Assembly: GCF_018070325.1 (NCBI RefSeq)
Contig: NZ_JAGPXY010000005.1
Span: 87,012-151,011, forward strand
Source of the DNA: Micromonospora sp. H61
Lineage (GTDB): Bacteria > Actinomycetota > Actinomycetes > Mycobacteriales > Micromonosporaceae
DNA length: 64,000 nucleotides
Direction: 5' to 3'
Positions 1 to 13,238 of the stretch are shown here, piece after piece. Within the stretch, counting starts at the first letter, position 1. Each line of letters starts with the position of its first letter. The notes under the pieces were generated by a model. That model ran no database searches, was not told the DNA's origin, and saw only the letters and a program-made list of their open reading frames with translations. A program made the position numbers and the translations under genes.

Positions 1-246
1 CTGGGCTACCCGGGCAACCACATCAGCCTCGGGCGGCGGGACGGGATCCTGCAGATGGTCGACGACGAGGCGCACGCAAAGCCGAAGTATGTGGGCGGCC
101 GGAAGGCCGCACGGGTCAAGGCGGGCATCCTCAAGACCTCGCTGTGGGCCGTCTCGCACCCGACCTTCGGCCTGCCCAAGCGCAGGCACCGCCTGATCGC
201 GCTGCCGGATGCGTCCCGCCGGACAGACGGTCGCGTAGCCGCCTAG
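1..246 (+). CDS. NAD(P)/FAD-dependent oxidoreductase, C-terminal end (partial)
   Basis: The frame is open from the first base of the window and ends at TAG 244-246, giving the last 81 residues of a longer protein. The tail, with GYPGNHISLGRRDG and a basic end, resembles the C-terminus of type II NADH dehydrogenase-like flavoproteins. The FAD and NAD Rossmann motifs would lie outside the window, so the assignment rests on the tail and on context. ECF41 sigma factors are frequently encoded beside a small oxidoreductase or carboxymuconolactone decarboxylase, which fits the gene immediately downstream. Alternative: another flavin-dependent reductase. Confidence 0.55.
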   Translation: MGYPGNHISLGRRDGILQMVDDEAHAKPKYVGGRKAARVKAGILKTSLWAVSHPTFGLPKRRHRLIALPDASRRTDGRVAA

Positions 247-256
247 GTTGGTCCGC

Positions 257-1210
257 GTGGACAGCATCGCCGAGGATCGCTTCGACACCAGCCGGTTCGA
301 GGCCAGCCGGAACCGGCTGGCCTCGCTGGCGTACCGGCTGCTGGGTTCCGCCGCCGAGGCCGAAGACGCCGTGCAGGATGCGTTCCTGCGCTGGCAGGCC
401 GCCGACCGGCGGCGGATCAAGGTGCCGGAGGCATGGCTGACCAAGGTCGTCACCAACCTGTGCCTCGACCGGCTCCGCTCGGCACAGGCCCGCCGGGAAC
501 GCGCCGTGGGCGCCTGGCTGCCCGAACCGCTCCTTGACGGCGACCCGATGCTCGGCCCGGCCGACACGTTCGAGCAGCGCGAATCGGTCTCCCTGGCCGT
601 GCTGACTCTCATGGAGCGCCTGTCACCCCTTGAGCGGGCCGTCTACCTCTTGCGCGAATCATTTTCCTACAGCCATTCCGATATCGGCGAGATCCTCGAC
701 ATCACCGAGTCCGCAAGCCAGCAGCACCTCCACCGGGCCCGGCGCCACATCACCGCCGCCCGCCGCCGCAGCGGCGAGGTCGACCCGGCAGCTGCCCGCA
801 GAATCGTCGAGGAATTCCTCGCCGCTGCCTCCTCGGGCCGCACCGAGCGGCTGGTGGCGCTGCTGACCGACGACGCGACCGCGATCTCCGACGGCGCCGG
901 CCTGACCGAGACGCTGCTGCGGTACGACACTCCGCAGCGCATCGCCGCCGTCGTACGGGCCGGCTTCAAACCCACACCCGCGAAACGGCGACTTGCCGGC
1001 GGTACGCCCGCCATCCACTACGCGCTCGTCAACCGTGCCCCCGCCCTCCTCTTTGTGCTCGGCGACCAGGTCCTCGGTGCCGTGACGCTCGACATCAGCA
1101 ACGGCAAGATCGCGACTGTGCGCGGCATCGCCGCCCCCATCCGCCTTGCCCGCCTGACCGAAGCCTGGCGGCAGCACGAACCGGACACGCCGCTCATCAC
1201 CCAGTGGTGA
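257..1210 (+). CDS. ECF41-group RNA polymerase sigma factor with SnoaL-like C-terminal domain (SigJ-like)
   Basis: About 317 residues. The N-terminal sigma-2 region includes LLGSAAEAEDAVQDAFLRWQ. Sigma-4 follows around residues 110-170 (LSPLERAVYLL, then an HTH with ITESASQQHLHRARR). The last ~130 residues form a SnoaL/NTF2-like extension with the ECF41-type DGAG motif. In this group the extension takes the place of a separate anti-sigma factor. The start is uncertain: GTG 257 is used here, but an in-frame TTG at 248 lies one base after the upstream stop, so the two genes are probably cotranscribed and their products may act in one redox-responsive unit (inference). Confidence 0.9.
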   Translation: MDSIAEDRFDTSRFEASRNRLASLAYRLLGSAAEAEDAVQDAFLRWQAADRRRIKVPEAWLTKVVTNLCLDRLRSAQARRERAVGAWLPEPLLDGDPMLGPADTFEQRESVSLAVLTLMERLSPLERAVYLLRESFSYSHSDIGEILDITESASQQHLHRARRHITAARRRSGEVDPAAARRIVEEFLAAASSGRTERLVALLTDDATAISDGAGLTETLLRYDTPQRIAAVVRAGFKPTPAKRRLAGGTPAIHYALVNRAPALLFVLGDQVLGAVTLDISNGKIATVRGIAAPIRLARLTEAWRQHEPDTPLITQW

Positions 1211-1308
1211 CGAGGTACTGGGACGAAACCCGCGCAGCTGGTCGTCATTTCGCGTACCACATGACGTACCGGCCGCTGCTTGCCGAACTCCGGCGTGAGC
1301 AGGGTGAG
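1207..1308 (+). CDS. possible 33-residue ORF coupled to the sigma factor gene
   Basis: GTG 1207 overlaps the sigma factor stop (GTGA overlap) and the frame runs to TGA 1306-1308. The peptide contains GRHFAYHMTYRPLLAELRRE, which reads like genuine protein rather than out-of-frame GC-rich noise. It has no ribosome binding site of its own beyond the coupled arrangement. It may be a small coupled protein or the tail of a decayed gene. No family recognised. Confidence 0.25.
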
Positions 1309-1460
1309 TGACCGGGCTGACGCGCCGTTACGCCAACCCCACCAGTTCGTCGGCGGAACCGGACCGCAACCGCCCAACCGAACGCCGACCGCCGACCGCC
1401 GAAACGCCAGACCGCCGCACCCAGGAAGGGATACGGCGGCCTGTGCAGACGCGGCGGAGC

Positions 1461-2225
1461 TCAGGAACCGGGGGTGTTGTTGGCTCCCTTGGCGGTGGCC
1501 GCGAGGTAGTCGCGGTTGAGCCGGCCGATGGTGTTCAGCGGGATGCCCTTCGGGCAGGCCGGGGTGCATTCGCCGGCGTTGGTGCAGCCGCCGAAGCCGG
1601 CCTCGTCGTGCGCGTCGACCATGCCGATCACCCGGGTGTAGCGCTCGGGCTGGCCCTGCGGCAGCAGCGAGAGCTGGGTGAGCTTGGCGGCGGTGAAGAG
1701 CATGCCGGAGCCGTTCGGGCAGGCTGCCACGCAGGCGCCGCAGCCGATGCAGGCCGCCGACTCGAACGCGGCGTCGGCGTTGGCCTTGGCCACCGGGGTG
1801 GAGTGGGCCTCGGGTGCGCTGCCGGTCGGCGCGGTGACGTAGCCGCCAGCCGCGATGATCTTGTCGAAGGCGCTCCGGTTGACGACCAGGTCCTTGACCA
1901 CCGGGAAGGCGCTGGCCCGCCACGGCTCGATGTCGATCGTCTCGCCGTCGGAGAACTGCCGCATGTGCAGTTGGCACGCGGTGGTGCCGCGCTGCGGCCC
2001 GTGCGCGTCGCCGTTGATCATCAGGCCGCACATGCCGCAGATGCCCTCGCGGCAGTCGTGGTCGAACGCCACCGGGTCCTCGCCCGCGAGGATCAGCCGC
2101 TCGTTGAGCACGTCGAGCATCTCCAGGAACGACATGTCCGGGGACACGTCGTCGACCGGGTAGGTCACCATCCGACCCTTGTCCTCAGGGCCCTTCTGGC
2201 GCCAGATGCGCAGGGTCAGGTTCAC
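1461..2225 (-). CDS. sdhB: succinate dehydrogenase iron-sulfur subunit
   Basis: 254 residues, the usual size. It passes electrons from the flavoprotein to the quinone site. The [2Fe-2S] cysteines are at 58, 63, 66 and 84 (CREGICGMC). The C-terminal ferredoxin-like part has [12 protein letters not shown] (Cys159-169) and Cys214, 220 and 224 for the other clusters. GTG start overlaps the sdhA stop (GTGA), so translation is coupled. Last gene of a leftward sdhC-sdhA-sdhB operon, the same order as the mycobacterial Sdh1 operon. Confidence 0.95.
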   Translation of the reverse strand: MNLTLRIWRQKGPEDKGRMVTYPVDDVSPDMSFLEMLDVLNERLILAGEDPVAFDHDCREGICGMCGLMINGDAHGPQRGTTACQLHMRQFSDGETIDIEPWRASAFPVVKDLVVNRSAFDKIIAAGGYVTAPTGSAPEAHSTPVAKANADAAFESAACIGCGACVAACPNGSGMLFTAAKLTQLSLLPQGQPERYTRVIGMVDAHDEAGFGGCTNAGECTPACPKGIPLNTIGRLNRDYLAATAKGANNTPGS

Positions 2226-4159
2226 TTGTAGCTCCGCTGCGTGGGGTGGACGTATTCGAACTTCAGGTCTTCCTTGTGCAGCACCGAGGGCTCGCCGTCG
2301 GCGGTGAACTCCCAGGCCGCCACGTACGCGAACCGGTCGTCGTCGCGCTGCGCCTCACCGTCGGGGGTCTGGTGCTCGGCCCGGAAGTGGCCGCCACAGG
2401 ACTCCTCGCGGTGCAGGGCGTCGATGCACATCAGCTCGGCCAGCTCGAAGAAGTCGGCCACCCGGCCGGCCTTCTCCAGCGACTGGTTGAGCTCCTCGCC
2501 GGTGCCGGACACCTTGACCCGCTGCCAGAACTGCTCGCGCAGGGCACGGATCTCGTCGATCGCCTTGCGCAGCCCGGCCTCGCTGCGCTCCATGCCGCAG
2601 TGTTCCCACATGATCTGGCCCAGTTCCCGGTGGAACGAGTCCACGGTCCGGTCGCCGTCGACAGCGAGCAGCCGCTGGACGCGGTCCTCGACGTCGGTGC
2701 GCGCCTCGACGGCCGCCGGGTGGCTGGCGTCGACCTTCTCCAGCGGACCGGAGGCCAGGTAGTTGGCGATGGTGGTGGGCAGCACGAAGTAGCCGTCGGC
2801 GAGGCCCTGCATCAGCGCCGAGGCGCCGAGCCGGTTCGCGCCGTGGTCGGAGAAGTTCGCCTCGCCGATCACGAACAGGCCGGGGATGTTCGACTGGAGG
2901 TCGTAGTCGACCCACAGGCCACCCATCGTGTAGTGCACGGCGGGGTAGATGCGCATCGGCACCTCGTACGGGTCCTCGCCGGTGATCCGCTCGTACATCT
3001 CGAAGAGGTTGCCGTACTTGGCCTCGATGGCCTTGCGGCCCAGCCGGCCGATCGCGTCGGCGAAGTCGAGGTAGACGCCGAGCTTCGTCGGCCCGACGCC
3101 CCGACCCTCGTCGCACACGTTCTTCGCGGCGCGGGAGGCGATGTCGCGGGGGACCAGGTTGCCGAAGGAGGGGTAGATCCGCTCCAGGTAGTAGTCCCGC
3201 TCGTCCTCGCCGATGTCCTTCGGGCTGCGGTCGTCGCCCTTGGTCTTCGGCACCCAGACCCGGCCGTCGTTGCGCAGCGACTCGCTCATCAGGGTCAGCT
3301 TCGACTGGTGGTCGCCGGAGACCGGGATGCAGGTCGGGTGGATCTGCGTGTAGCACGGGTTGGCGAAGTACGCGCCCTTGCGGTGTGCGCGCCAGGTGGC
3401 GGTGACGTTGCAGCCCTTGGCGTTGGTGGAGAGGTAGAAGACGTTGCCGTAGCCGCCGGAGGCGAGCACCACGGCGTCGGCCATCTCGGTGCTGATCTCG
3501 CCGGTGACCAGGTCCCGGACCACGATGCCCCGGGCCTTGCCGTCCACCAGGACCAGCTCGAGCATCTCGTGCCGGGCGTACATCTCGACGTTGCCCAGGC
3601 CGATCTGCCGCTCCAGGGCCTGGTACGCGCCGAGCAGCAGTTGCTGGCCCGTCTGGCCCCGGGCGTAGAAGGTGCGCTGCACCTGGGCGCCACCGAAGGA
3701 GCGGGTGTCCAGCAGGCCGCCGTACTCGCGGGCGAACGGCACCCCCTGGGCGACGCACTGGTCGATGATATTGACCGACACCTCGGCGAGCCGGTGCACG
3801 TTCGACTCCCGGGAGCGGAAGTCGCCGCCCTTGACGGTGTCGTAGAAGAGCCGGTGCACGGAGTCGCCGTCGTTGCGGTAGTTCTTCGCCGCGTTGATGC
3901 CGCCCTGCGCCGCGATGGAGTGCGCCCGGCGCGGGCTGTCCTGGTAGCAGTAGGACTTGACGTGGTAGCCCTGCTCGGCCAGGGTCGCGGCGGCGGAGCC
4001 GCCGGCCAGGCCGGTGCCGACCACGATCACCGTCATCTTGCGGCGGTTGGCGGGGTTGACCAGCTTGGCCTCGAAGCGCCGGGTCTCCCAACGCTTCTCG
4101 ACCGGGCCGGCGGGAGCCTTGGTGTCGGCGATCGGGTCGCCCTCGGTGAAGAGTTCCAT
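2222..4159 (-). CDS. sdhA: succinate dehydrogenase flavoprotein subunit
   Basis: 645 residues, full length. The FAD Rossmann motif [11 protein letters not shown] lies near residues 48-58. His80 in AHSIAAQGG is the expected covalent FAD attachment residue. Substrate-site features further on include HPTCIP and the [12 protein letters not shown] stretch. It oxidises succinate to fumarate on the cytoplasmic face of the membrane complex. It starts at ATG one base past the sdhC stop and overlaps sdhB by 4 bases. The size and operon order match Sdh1-type (menaquinone-linked) enzymes of actinobacteria. Confidence 0.96.
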   Translation of the reverse strand: MELFTEGDPIADTKAPAGPVEKRWETRRFEAKLVNPANRRKMTVIVVGTGLAGGSAAATLAEQGYHVKSYCYQDSPRRAHSIAAQGGINAAKNYRNDGDSVHRLFYDTVKGGDFRSRESNVHRLAEVSVNIIDQCVAQGVPFAREYGGLLDTRSFGGAQVQRTFYARGQTGQQLLLGAYQALERQIGLGNVEMYARHEMLELVLVDGKARGIVVRDLVTGEISTEMADAVVLASGGYGNVFYLSTNAKGCNVTATWRAHRKGAYFANPCYTQIHPTCIPVSGDHQSKLTLMSESLRNDGRVWVPKTKGDDRSPKDIGEDERDYYLERIYPSFGNLVPRDIASRAAKNVCDEGRGVGPTKLGVYLDFADAIGRLGRKAIEAKYGNLFEMYERITGEDPYEVPMRIYPAVHYTMGGLWVDYDLQSNIPGLFVIGEANFSDHGANRLGASALMQGLADGYFVLPTTIANYLASGPLEKVDASHPAAVEARTDVEDRVQRLLAVDGDRTVDSFHRELGQIMWEHCGMERSEAGLRKAIDEIRALREQFWQRVKVSGTGEELNQSLEKAGRVADFFELAELMCIDALHREESCGGHFRAEHQTPDGEAQRDDDRFAYVAAWEFTADGEPSVLHKEDLKFEYVHPTQRSYK

Positions 4160-4160
4160 G

Positions 4161-4850
4161 TCAGGACACCAATCCGGTGAGTACGGCGAACGGGACCACC
4201 AGGTACCCGGCGCAGAGCAGCACGGCGAAGATCAGAGCCGCGGTACGTGCCCTGCGCTCGCCGCGGGGCGTCTGCTGGCCGAGGCTGCGGAACGCGCTGA
4301 ACGCGCCGTGGCGCAGGTGGAAGCCCACCGCGAGGATGGCCAGCGTGTAGAAGAGGGTGACGTACCAGCGCTCCGGGGCGAAGTCGGCGACGACGTTGCC
4401 GTACGGCTTGCTGGCGTCGCCGACCGGGTTCAGCGTGCCGGTGGTCAGGTCCAGCAGGTGGTAGATCACGAAGAGCAGGATGATCACTCCACCCCAGCGC
4501 ATCGTGCGGGCCGCGTAGCTGCCGTTGACCTTCTTGCGGTGGGCGTACTTCACCGGGCGGGCGGCGCGGGCCCGCCGGGCCAGCACGGTGGCGGCGACGA
4601 TGTGGGCGACGACCGCCACGACCAGCACGGTGCGCAGGATCCACAGGAACCAGACGCCGGGCAGCAGCGGCTTGCCGATGTCGCGCAGCCAGTGCGCGTA
4701 GTGGTCGAACGAGGTCTCCCCCGTGAACACCTTCAGGTTGCCGAGCATGTGGGCGATGAGGAACAGCGCCAGCAGGATGCCCGTCACCGCCATGACGGCC
4801 TTGAGGCCGACGTTCGAGCGGATGGGCGACCGAGTCTTCGTGATTACCAC
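4161..4850 (-). CDS. sdhC: succinate dehydrogenase cytochrome b membrane subunit
   Basis: About 229 residues with five predicted membrane helices (for example [20 protein letters not shown] and [14 protein letters not shown]). Histidines in LIAHML, VIYHLL and GFHLRHGAF are candidate heme b ligands, as in the fused diheme SdhC of Bacillus and mycobacterial Sdh1. GTG 4850 is used because the protein then begins just before the conserved [13 protein letters not shown] region. An ATG at 4892 (TTG 4895) would add ~15 residues but would crowd the LysR palindrome. First gene of sdhCAB, divergent from the LysR gene. Confidence 0.88.
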   Translation of the reverse strand: MVITKTRSPIRSNVGLKAVMAVTGILLALFLIAHMLGNLKVFTGETSFDHYAHWLRDIGKPLLPGVWFLWILRTVLVVAVVAHIVAATVLARRARAARPVKYAHRKKVNGSYAARTMRWGGVIILLFVIYHLLDLTTGTLNPVGDASKPYGNVVADFAPERWYVTLFYTLAILAVGFHLRHGAFSAFRSLGQQTPRGERRARTAALIFAVLLCAGYLVVPFAVLTGLVS

Positions 4851-4908
4851 AGGACCGACGCTAGGAGCACTTCGATCAGTCGTCCAATGCATCAAACTCG
4901 CAGTGTTG

Positions 4909-4923
4909 ATAGCCGTAGGCTAT
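4909..4923. promoter_or_regulatory. LysR-type operator between sdhC and the LysR gene
   Basis: ATAGCCGTAGGCTAT is a perfect inverted repeat (6-base arms, 3-base centre) and fits the T-N11-A pattern of LysR boxes. It ends 4 bases before the LysR start codon and lies 59 bases upstream of the preferred sdhC start. It is therefore a good candidate for autoregulation and for control of sdhCAB. The function is inferred from position and symmetry. Confidence 0.7.
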
Positions 4924-4927
4924 GTAG

Positions 4928-5860
4928 ATGCAGCTCCATCAGCTCCGGTACTTCGTCGCGGTGGCCGAAGTACGACATTTCACCCAAGCCGCCGACCTCG
5001 TGGGCATCACTCAGCCTTCTCTCAGTAAGCAAATTCACGCTCTGGAGGCCGACCTCGGAGCACCACTGTTCGAGCGGGTAAGGGGCAACATCGCCCTCAC
5101 CGCGGCGGGTGAGGTGCTGCTGCCGTTGGCCACCCGGATCCTCGCCGACGTGGAAACCGCGACCCGGGAGGTCCAGGAGTTGGTCGGGCTGCGCCGGGGC
5201 CGGGTCCGGCTCGGAGCCACCCCCAGTCTGGCGACCTCGCTTGCCCCGCCGGTGCTGCGCCGGTTCCGCGACGCGCACCCCACCGTCGACCTGCGCGTCG
5301 AGGAGGGTGGCTCGCAGGATCTGGTCCGCGACCTGCTCCGCGGCGACCTCGACCTGGCCCTCATCATCATGCCGGCGCAGGGGGCGGACCCGGGGCTGCG
5401 GGTCGACCCGATTCTGCGGGAGAGCCTGGTGGTGGCCTCGGTGGGGGAGGTGGCGACCGCGTCGACGACCGGGGAGTTGCGCATCACCGACCTGCGGGAC
5501 CAGCCGATGGTGATGTTCCGGGAGGGATACGACCTGCGCGACGCGACCATCCAGGCGTGTCGGGAGGCGGGCTTCGAACCCACCTTCGCGGTGGACGGCG
5601 GCGAGATGGACGCGGTGCTCAGCTTCGTCGAGGCGGGGCTCGGCATCGCTCTCGTGCCGGGCATCGTGCTGGCTCGCCGGCCGGGCGTGCGGATCACCCC
5701 GCTCGCCCCGCCCGGGGTGCGGCGGACCATAGCGGTGGCCCGTCGGCGCGACGTCGTACCCACCCACGCCGGTCGGGAGCTTCGGCGCATCCTGCTCGAC
5801 TACATCCAGTCGGCGATCGACCTCGGTGAACTGCCCCCGGGCGTCGAGCCACTGACCTGA
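4928..5860 (+). CDS. LysR family transcriptional regulator, probable regulator of sdhCAB
   Basis: 310 residues. The N-terminal winged HTH starts at MQLHQLRYFVAVAEV, with ITQPSLSKQIHALE as recognition helix region. A linker is followed by a periplasmic-binding-protein-like effector domain (about residues 90-295). The start ATG is fixed by the conserved N-terminus and lies only 4 bases after the palindrome, so the message is probably nearly leaderless. Divergent from sdhCAB, which suggests it senses a central-carbon metabolite (inference). Confidence 0.93.
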   Translation: MQLHQLRYFVAVAEVRHFTQAADLVGITQPSLSKQIHALEADLGAPLFERVRGNIALTAAGEVLLPLATRILADVETATREVQELVGLRRGRVRLGATPSLATSLAPPVLRRFRDAHPTVDLRVEEGGSQDLVRDLLRGDLDLALIIMPAQGADPGLRVDPILRESLVVASVGEVATASTTGELRITDLRDQPMVMFREGYDLRDATIQACREAGFEPTFAVDGGEMDAVLSFVEAGLGIALVPGIVLARRPGVRITPLAPPGVRRTIAVARRRDVVPTHAGRELRRILLDYIQSAIDLGELPPGVEPLT

Positions 5861-5866
5861 CCCGGT

Positions 5867-5920
5867 GGGGCCGCCGTCGCGAAGAGGCCAGCCGGGGCCG
5901 CGGTCGCGAAGAGGTCGGCA
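5867..5920 (+). repeat. 27-bp tandem duplication
   Basis: Two head-to-tail copies, 5867-5893 and 5894-5920, agree at 23 of 27 positions; both begin GGGGCCGC and contain GTCGCGAAGAGG. They lie between the convergent LysR and hrpA genes. No function is apparent. Confidence 0.7.
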
Positions 5921-5937
5921 GCGGCCCGGCCGTCGGC

Positions 5938-10002
<4,065 letters not shown>

Positions 10003-10145
10003 GTCGTGCCCAAGGATAGGCAGCCGGGCGACGCACCGCCCCTGGGTTACCGAGCGCCCGGCTGTCCGACGGTCACCTCCGGTCCCTTGACGGCCACGAG
10101 CGGGCCCTAGAGTTGGCGGCCGACGTCGAGCGCTGGGGGAGCCGG

Positions 10146-10538
10146 ATGGAGATGCGCGACACCGACCGCGCGTTGGTGCAGGCCGCCACGGCGGTCTCCA
10201 AGCTGCGCTGCCGCAGCCAGCACCACACTGTCGCGTCAGCCGCCCGGACCGCTGACGGTCGGGTCTTCACCGGCGTGAACGTCCAGCACGCCACCGGAGG
10301 GGCCTGCGCCGAACTGGTCGTGATCGGCACGGCCGCCACGCAGGGCGTCACCGCGCTGGAGACGATCGTCACTGTCGCCGACCGTGGCCGCGAGGTCGTC
10401 GCGCCCTGTGACCGGTGCCGGCAGGTGCTGCGGGACCACTTCCCGCAACTGCGGGTGATCGTCGGCCCGATGGACGCCCTGCGGGTGGTCCCGCTCGCCG
10501 AGTCGCCGGCCGAGACCGGCAGCGGCGCGGCCGGCTGA
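10146..10538 (+). CDS. cytidine/blasticidin-S deaminase-like protein
   Basis: 130 residues from ATG 10146, chosen because GGGGGAG lies just upstream. The zinc site is complete: Cys54 and the catalytic Glu56 in GGACAE, then Cys88 and Cys91 in PCDRCRQVL. The small tetrameric-type size fits cytidine deaminase or blasticidin-S deaminase relatives. The substrate cannot be decided from sequence, since actinomycetes hold several such paralogues acting on cytidine or nucleoside antibiotics. Confidence 0.85.
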   Translation: MEMRDTDRALVQAATAVSKLRCRSQHHTVASAARTADGRVFTGVNVQHATGGACAELVVIGTAATQGVTALETIVTVADRGREVVAPCDRCRQVLRDHFPQLRVIVGPMDALRVVPLAESPAETGSGAAG

Positions 10539-10550
10539 CCGGGCCCGGGG

Positions 10551-10910
10551 TCAGTCCCCGGAGGCCGCCTCCAGCATCGACTGCGGCACCGGCACGGCCT
10601 CGAACCGCACTGTGCCCTCCGGAAGCAGCCACGACGTGACCCGCGCGACCAGGCGCCCGGCCCGCACCGCGGGGTCGTTGGCGAACAGCGCGCGTGCCTC
10701 GTCCGGGGCGATGGACAGCACCACGAAGCCGCGCAGCCGCTCGTCGTCGGGGTGCAGGAACGGCCCGGCCGCGAGCACCAGCCCCTGCTGCACGAGGCCC
10801 GCCTGGTGGGCCAGGTGCGCCTCCCGCAACCGGTCGATCGCGTCCTGCGACAGCTCCGGCGGATCCGAAGGCCGGCTCAGCAGGACGACCGTGTGCTGGT
10901 CGAATCGCAT
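10551..10910 (-). CDS. YciI family protein
   Basis: 119 residues with the ferredoxin-like YciI/DGPF pattern: HTVVLLSRP at the N-terminus, then DRLREAHLAHQ, GLVLAAGPF and GFVVLSIAPDEAR. YciI-like proteins are small proteins of mostly unknown reaction, and a His-Asp pair is thought to form the site in some. Converges on the deaminase gene with a 12-base gap and is divergent from the siderophore importer. Confidence 0.8.
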   Translation of the reverse strand: MRFDQHTVVLLSRPSDPPELSQDAIDRLREAHLAHQAGLVQQGLVLAAGPFLHPDDERLRGFVVLSIAPDEARALFANDPAVRAGRLVARVTSWLLPEGTVRFEAVPVPQSMLEAASGD

Positions 10911-11011
10911 GAGCCAACAGTAGGCGCGCAGCCCTCTCCGCGCGGGCGTCTGCCCTGCTCAGCCCTTGGCGGATCGATGAGCGCCAGTTAGGTGACCCTC
11001 AACTGAGCCGC

Positions 11012-11030
11012 TAAGGTTAGGCGAACCTAA
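11012..11030. promoter_or_regulatory. iron box (DtxR/IdeR/DmdR-type operator)
   Basis: TAAGGTTAGGCGAACCTAA matches the 19-bp DtxR-family consensus (TWAGGTWAGSCTWACCTWA) closely, with near-perfect dyad symmetry. It ends 21 bases before the GTG of the first permease gene. A TTAGGT half-site lies at 10988-10993. It predicts iron-dependent repression of the downstream importer. Confidence 0.9.
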
Positions 11031-11051
11031 GCGTGAACGTGCAGGAGACTC

Positions 11052-12098
11052 GTGACCACCCTCGCCACCCGGCCGACCCCGGCCCGCAACCGGTCCGGCA
11101 CCCGCACCGGCCGCCGGGTGGCCGTCACCGTCGCGGCCGCGCTGGTGCTGTTGCTCACCGTGCTGGCCAGCTTCGCGCTCGGCAGCCGACAACTCGGCGT
11201 CGACCAGGTCTGGCACGCGCTCGTCGCGCCGGACGGCGGCGACGCCAGCACCATCGTCCGTGAGCTGCGGATGCCCCGGACCGCCCTCGGCCTCGCGGTC
11301 GGGCTCGCGCTCGCCGTGGCCGGGGTGCTGTTCCAGGCGCTCACCCGCAACCCCCTCGCCGAGCCGCGCATCCTCGGCATCAGCGCGGGCGCGTCGTTCG
11401 GGGTGGTGCTCGCGATCTCCGTCTTCGGCGTCGGCACGCTCGCCGGGTACGTCTGGTTCGGCATCGCCGGGGCCCTGATCGCCGGGCTGCTGGTCTTCGC
11501 CATCGCCACCCGCGCCCGCGAGGGCGCCAGCCCGGTCACCCTCGCGCTGGTCGGCGCGGCGCTCGACGCCAGCCTGGCCTCCGGGGTGTACGCGCTGCTC
11601 AGCATCGACGCCCGCACCTTCGAGGAGTACCGCTTCTGGGTGGTCGGCGGGCTGGCCGGACGGGACCTGTCGGTCGCCGCGCAGGTCCTGCCGTTCGTCC
11701 TCGTCGGGTTGGTGCTGGCCGCCCTGGTGGCCCGGGGCCTGGACGCGCTGGCCCTCGGCGACGACGTGGCCCGTGGTCTCGGCCACCGGATCGGTCTGGT
11801 CCGCCTCGGTGGTGGCCTCGCCGCCGTGCTGCTGACCGGCGCCGCGGTGGCCGCCGCCGGACCTGTCGCGTTCGTCGGGCTGGCCGTGCCGCACCTGGCC
11901 CGCGCCCTGGTCGGCGCGGACCACCGCTGGACCCTCGCCGTCTCCGCGCTGCTCGGGCCGGCGCTGCTGCTCGCCGCCGACATCGTCGGTCGACTCGTCG
12001 CCCCACCCGGCGAGATCCCGGCCGGGATCGTCACCGCGCTGATCGGCGCGCCACTGCTGGCCGTGCTGGTCCGCCGCGCCCGGGTGGTGACCGCATGA
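11052..12098 (+). CDS. ferric-siderophore ABC transporter, FecCD-family permease 1
   Basis: 348 residues with about nine or ten hydrophobic helices after a basic N-terminus. FecCD signatures include ALTRNPLAEPRILGISAGAS and VGLAVPHLARALVG. GTG 11052 follows GCAGGAG. It forms the inner-membrane channel together with the next gene, whose ATG overlaps the end of this one. First gene of a four-gene iron-box-controlled operon. The siderophore itself cannot be named from sequence. Confidence 0.93.
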   Translation: MTTLATRPTPARNRSGTRTGRRVAVTVAAALVLLLTVLASFALGSRQLGVDQVWHALVAPDGGDASTIVRELRMPRTALGLAVGLALAVAGVLFQALTRNPLAEPRILGISAGASFGVVLAISVFGVGTLAGYVWFGIAGALIAGLLVFAIATRAREGASPVTLALVGAALDASLASGVYALLSIDARTFEEYRFWVVGGLAGRDLSVAAQVLPFVLVGLVLAALVARGLDALALGDDVARGLGHRIGLVRLGGGLAAVLLTGAAVAAAGPVAFVGLAVPHLARALVGADHRWTLAVSALLGPALLLAADIVGRLVAPPGEIPAGIVTALIGAPLLAVLVRRARVVTA

Positions 12099-13219
12099 CC
12101 ACCACCCGCCGTTCCTCCGGCCCCGGCTCGGCTGGGTCCGCTGGCTTGTCGACCGTCGCGGCCGCCGGCTCGTCTGGTGCCGACGGTGCCCGGCTGCCCG
12201 GGCGGTCGCTGCTGCGGATCGGCCCGGTCAGCCTGCTGATCCGCCGTCGCGCGGTACTGGTGGCCGCCGTGCTGACCGTGCTGCTCCTGCTGGCCGTCGT
12301 GCTCAGCCTCTCGCTGGGCACCCCGTACGTCGCACCGGCCGACGTGCTGCGTGCCCTCTCCGGAGCCGGCACCCCGTACGACCTCGTGGTCTTTGATCTT
12401 CGGCTGCCGCGGGTCGTGCTGGCGGCCGTGGCCGGGGCCGCCTTCGGGGTGGCCGGCACGCTGATCCAGAGCGTGGCCCGCAACCCACTCGCCAGCCCGG
12501 ACGTCATCGGCATCACCCAGGGTGCCGGCCTCGCCGCGACCGTGGCACTGACCAGCGGAATGGCCGCGGTGCTGGTGGCGCCCACAGCGCTGGTGGGCGG
12601 GTTGCTCGCGGCGGTGCTGCTGTTCGCCCTCGGCGCCCGGCACGGGCTGGCCGCGCAGCGGTTCGTGCTCGCCGGGGTGGCTGTCGCGTTCGGGTTCCGG
12701 GCGCTCACCGAGGTGGTCATGCTCACCGCCGATCCGATCGACGGGCTGCGCGCGCAGATCTGGCTGATCGGCACCCTGGCCGGCAAGGGCTGGACCGAGG
12801 CCGCCTGGATCGCCGGCACACTGCTGGTGCTGCTGCCGGTGCTGGCCTGGGCCGGCTGGGCGCTGAACAGCAGCGCCCTGGACGACGACACCGCCCGGGG
12901 CGTCGGCCTGCGTCCGGTGGCCCGCCGGATCGGCCTCGCCGGCACCGGCGTACTCGTCGCCGCGATGGTCACCGCCCAGGTGGGCGCCGTCGACTTCGTG
13001 GCGCTGGTCGCCCCGCAGGTGGCCCGTCGCCTGGTACGCGCCGAACGACCACCGCTGGTCTGCGCGGCGCTGCTCGGCGCCCTCCTGCTGGTGCTGGCCG
13101 ACCTGGCCGGCCGGCGGCTGTTCGCACCCACCCAACTACCCGCCGGTGTGCTGACCGCCGCGATCGGCGGCCCGTACCTGATTTTCCTGCTGCAGCGCGG
13201 CCGGCGGCGGTCGTCGTGA
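12095..13219 (+). CDS. ferric-siderophore ABC transporter, FecCD-family permease 2
   Basis: 374 residues. An unusual low-complexity Ala/Ser/Gly N-terminus of about 40 residues precedes the hydrophobic core. Family motifs include SVARNPLASPDVIGITQGAG and VALVAPQVARRLV. The ATG overlaps the previous stop (ATGA), implying coupled translation of the two permeases, which are expected to form a heterodimer. Confidence 0.92.
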   Translation: MTTTRRSSGPGSAGSAGLSTVAAAGSSGADGARLPGRSLLRIGPVSLLIRRRAVLVAAVLTVLLLLAVVLSLSLGTPYVAPADVLRALSGAGTPYDLVVFDLRLPRVVLAAVAGAAFGVAGTLIQSVARNPLASPDVIGITQGAGLAATVALTSGMAAVLVAPTALVGGLLAAVLLFALGARHGLAAQRFVLAGVAVAFGFRALTEVVMLTADPIDGLRAQIWLIGTLAGKGWTEAAWIAGTLLVLLPVLAWAGWALNSSALDDDTARGVGLRPVARRIGLAGTGVLVAAMVTAQVGAVDFVALVAPQVARRLVRAERPPLVCAALLGALLLVLADLAGRRLFAPTQLPAGVLTAAIGGPYLIFLLQRGRRRSS

Positions 13220-13238
13220 CGCCTCAAGGAGTCGTGTG

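Noticed and set aside
1412..1439. Terminator between the ECF41 region and sdhB
   Set aside because: Only a 6-base CCGCCG/CGGCGG pair with a 16-base loop; too weak in this composition.
2246..4180. Long plus-strand open frame opposite sdhA
   Set aside because: It is the GC-rich mirror of sdhA, with low-complexity Val/Ala/Gly content and no motifs.
10959..13227. Long minus-strand frames across the siderophore permease genes
   Set aside because: Composition rich in Arg, Gly, Pro and Gln without domains; the plus-strand permeases are clear.
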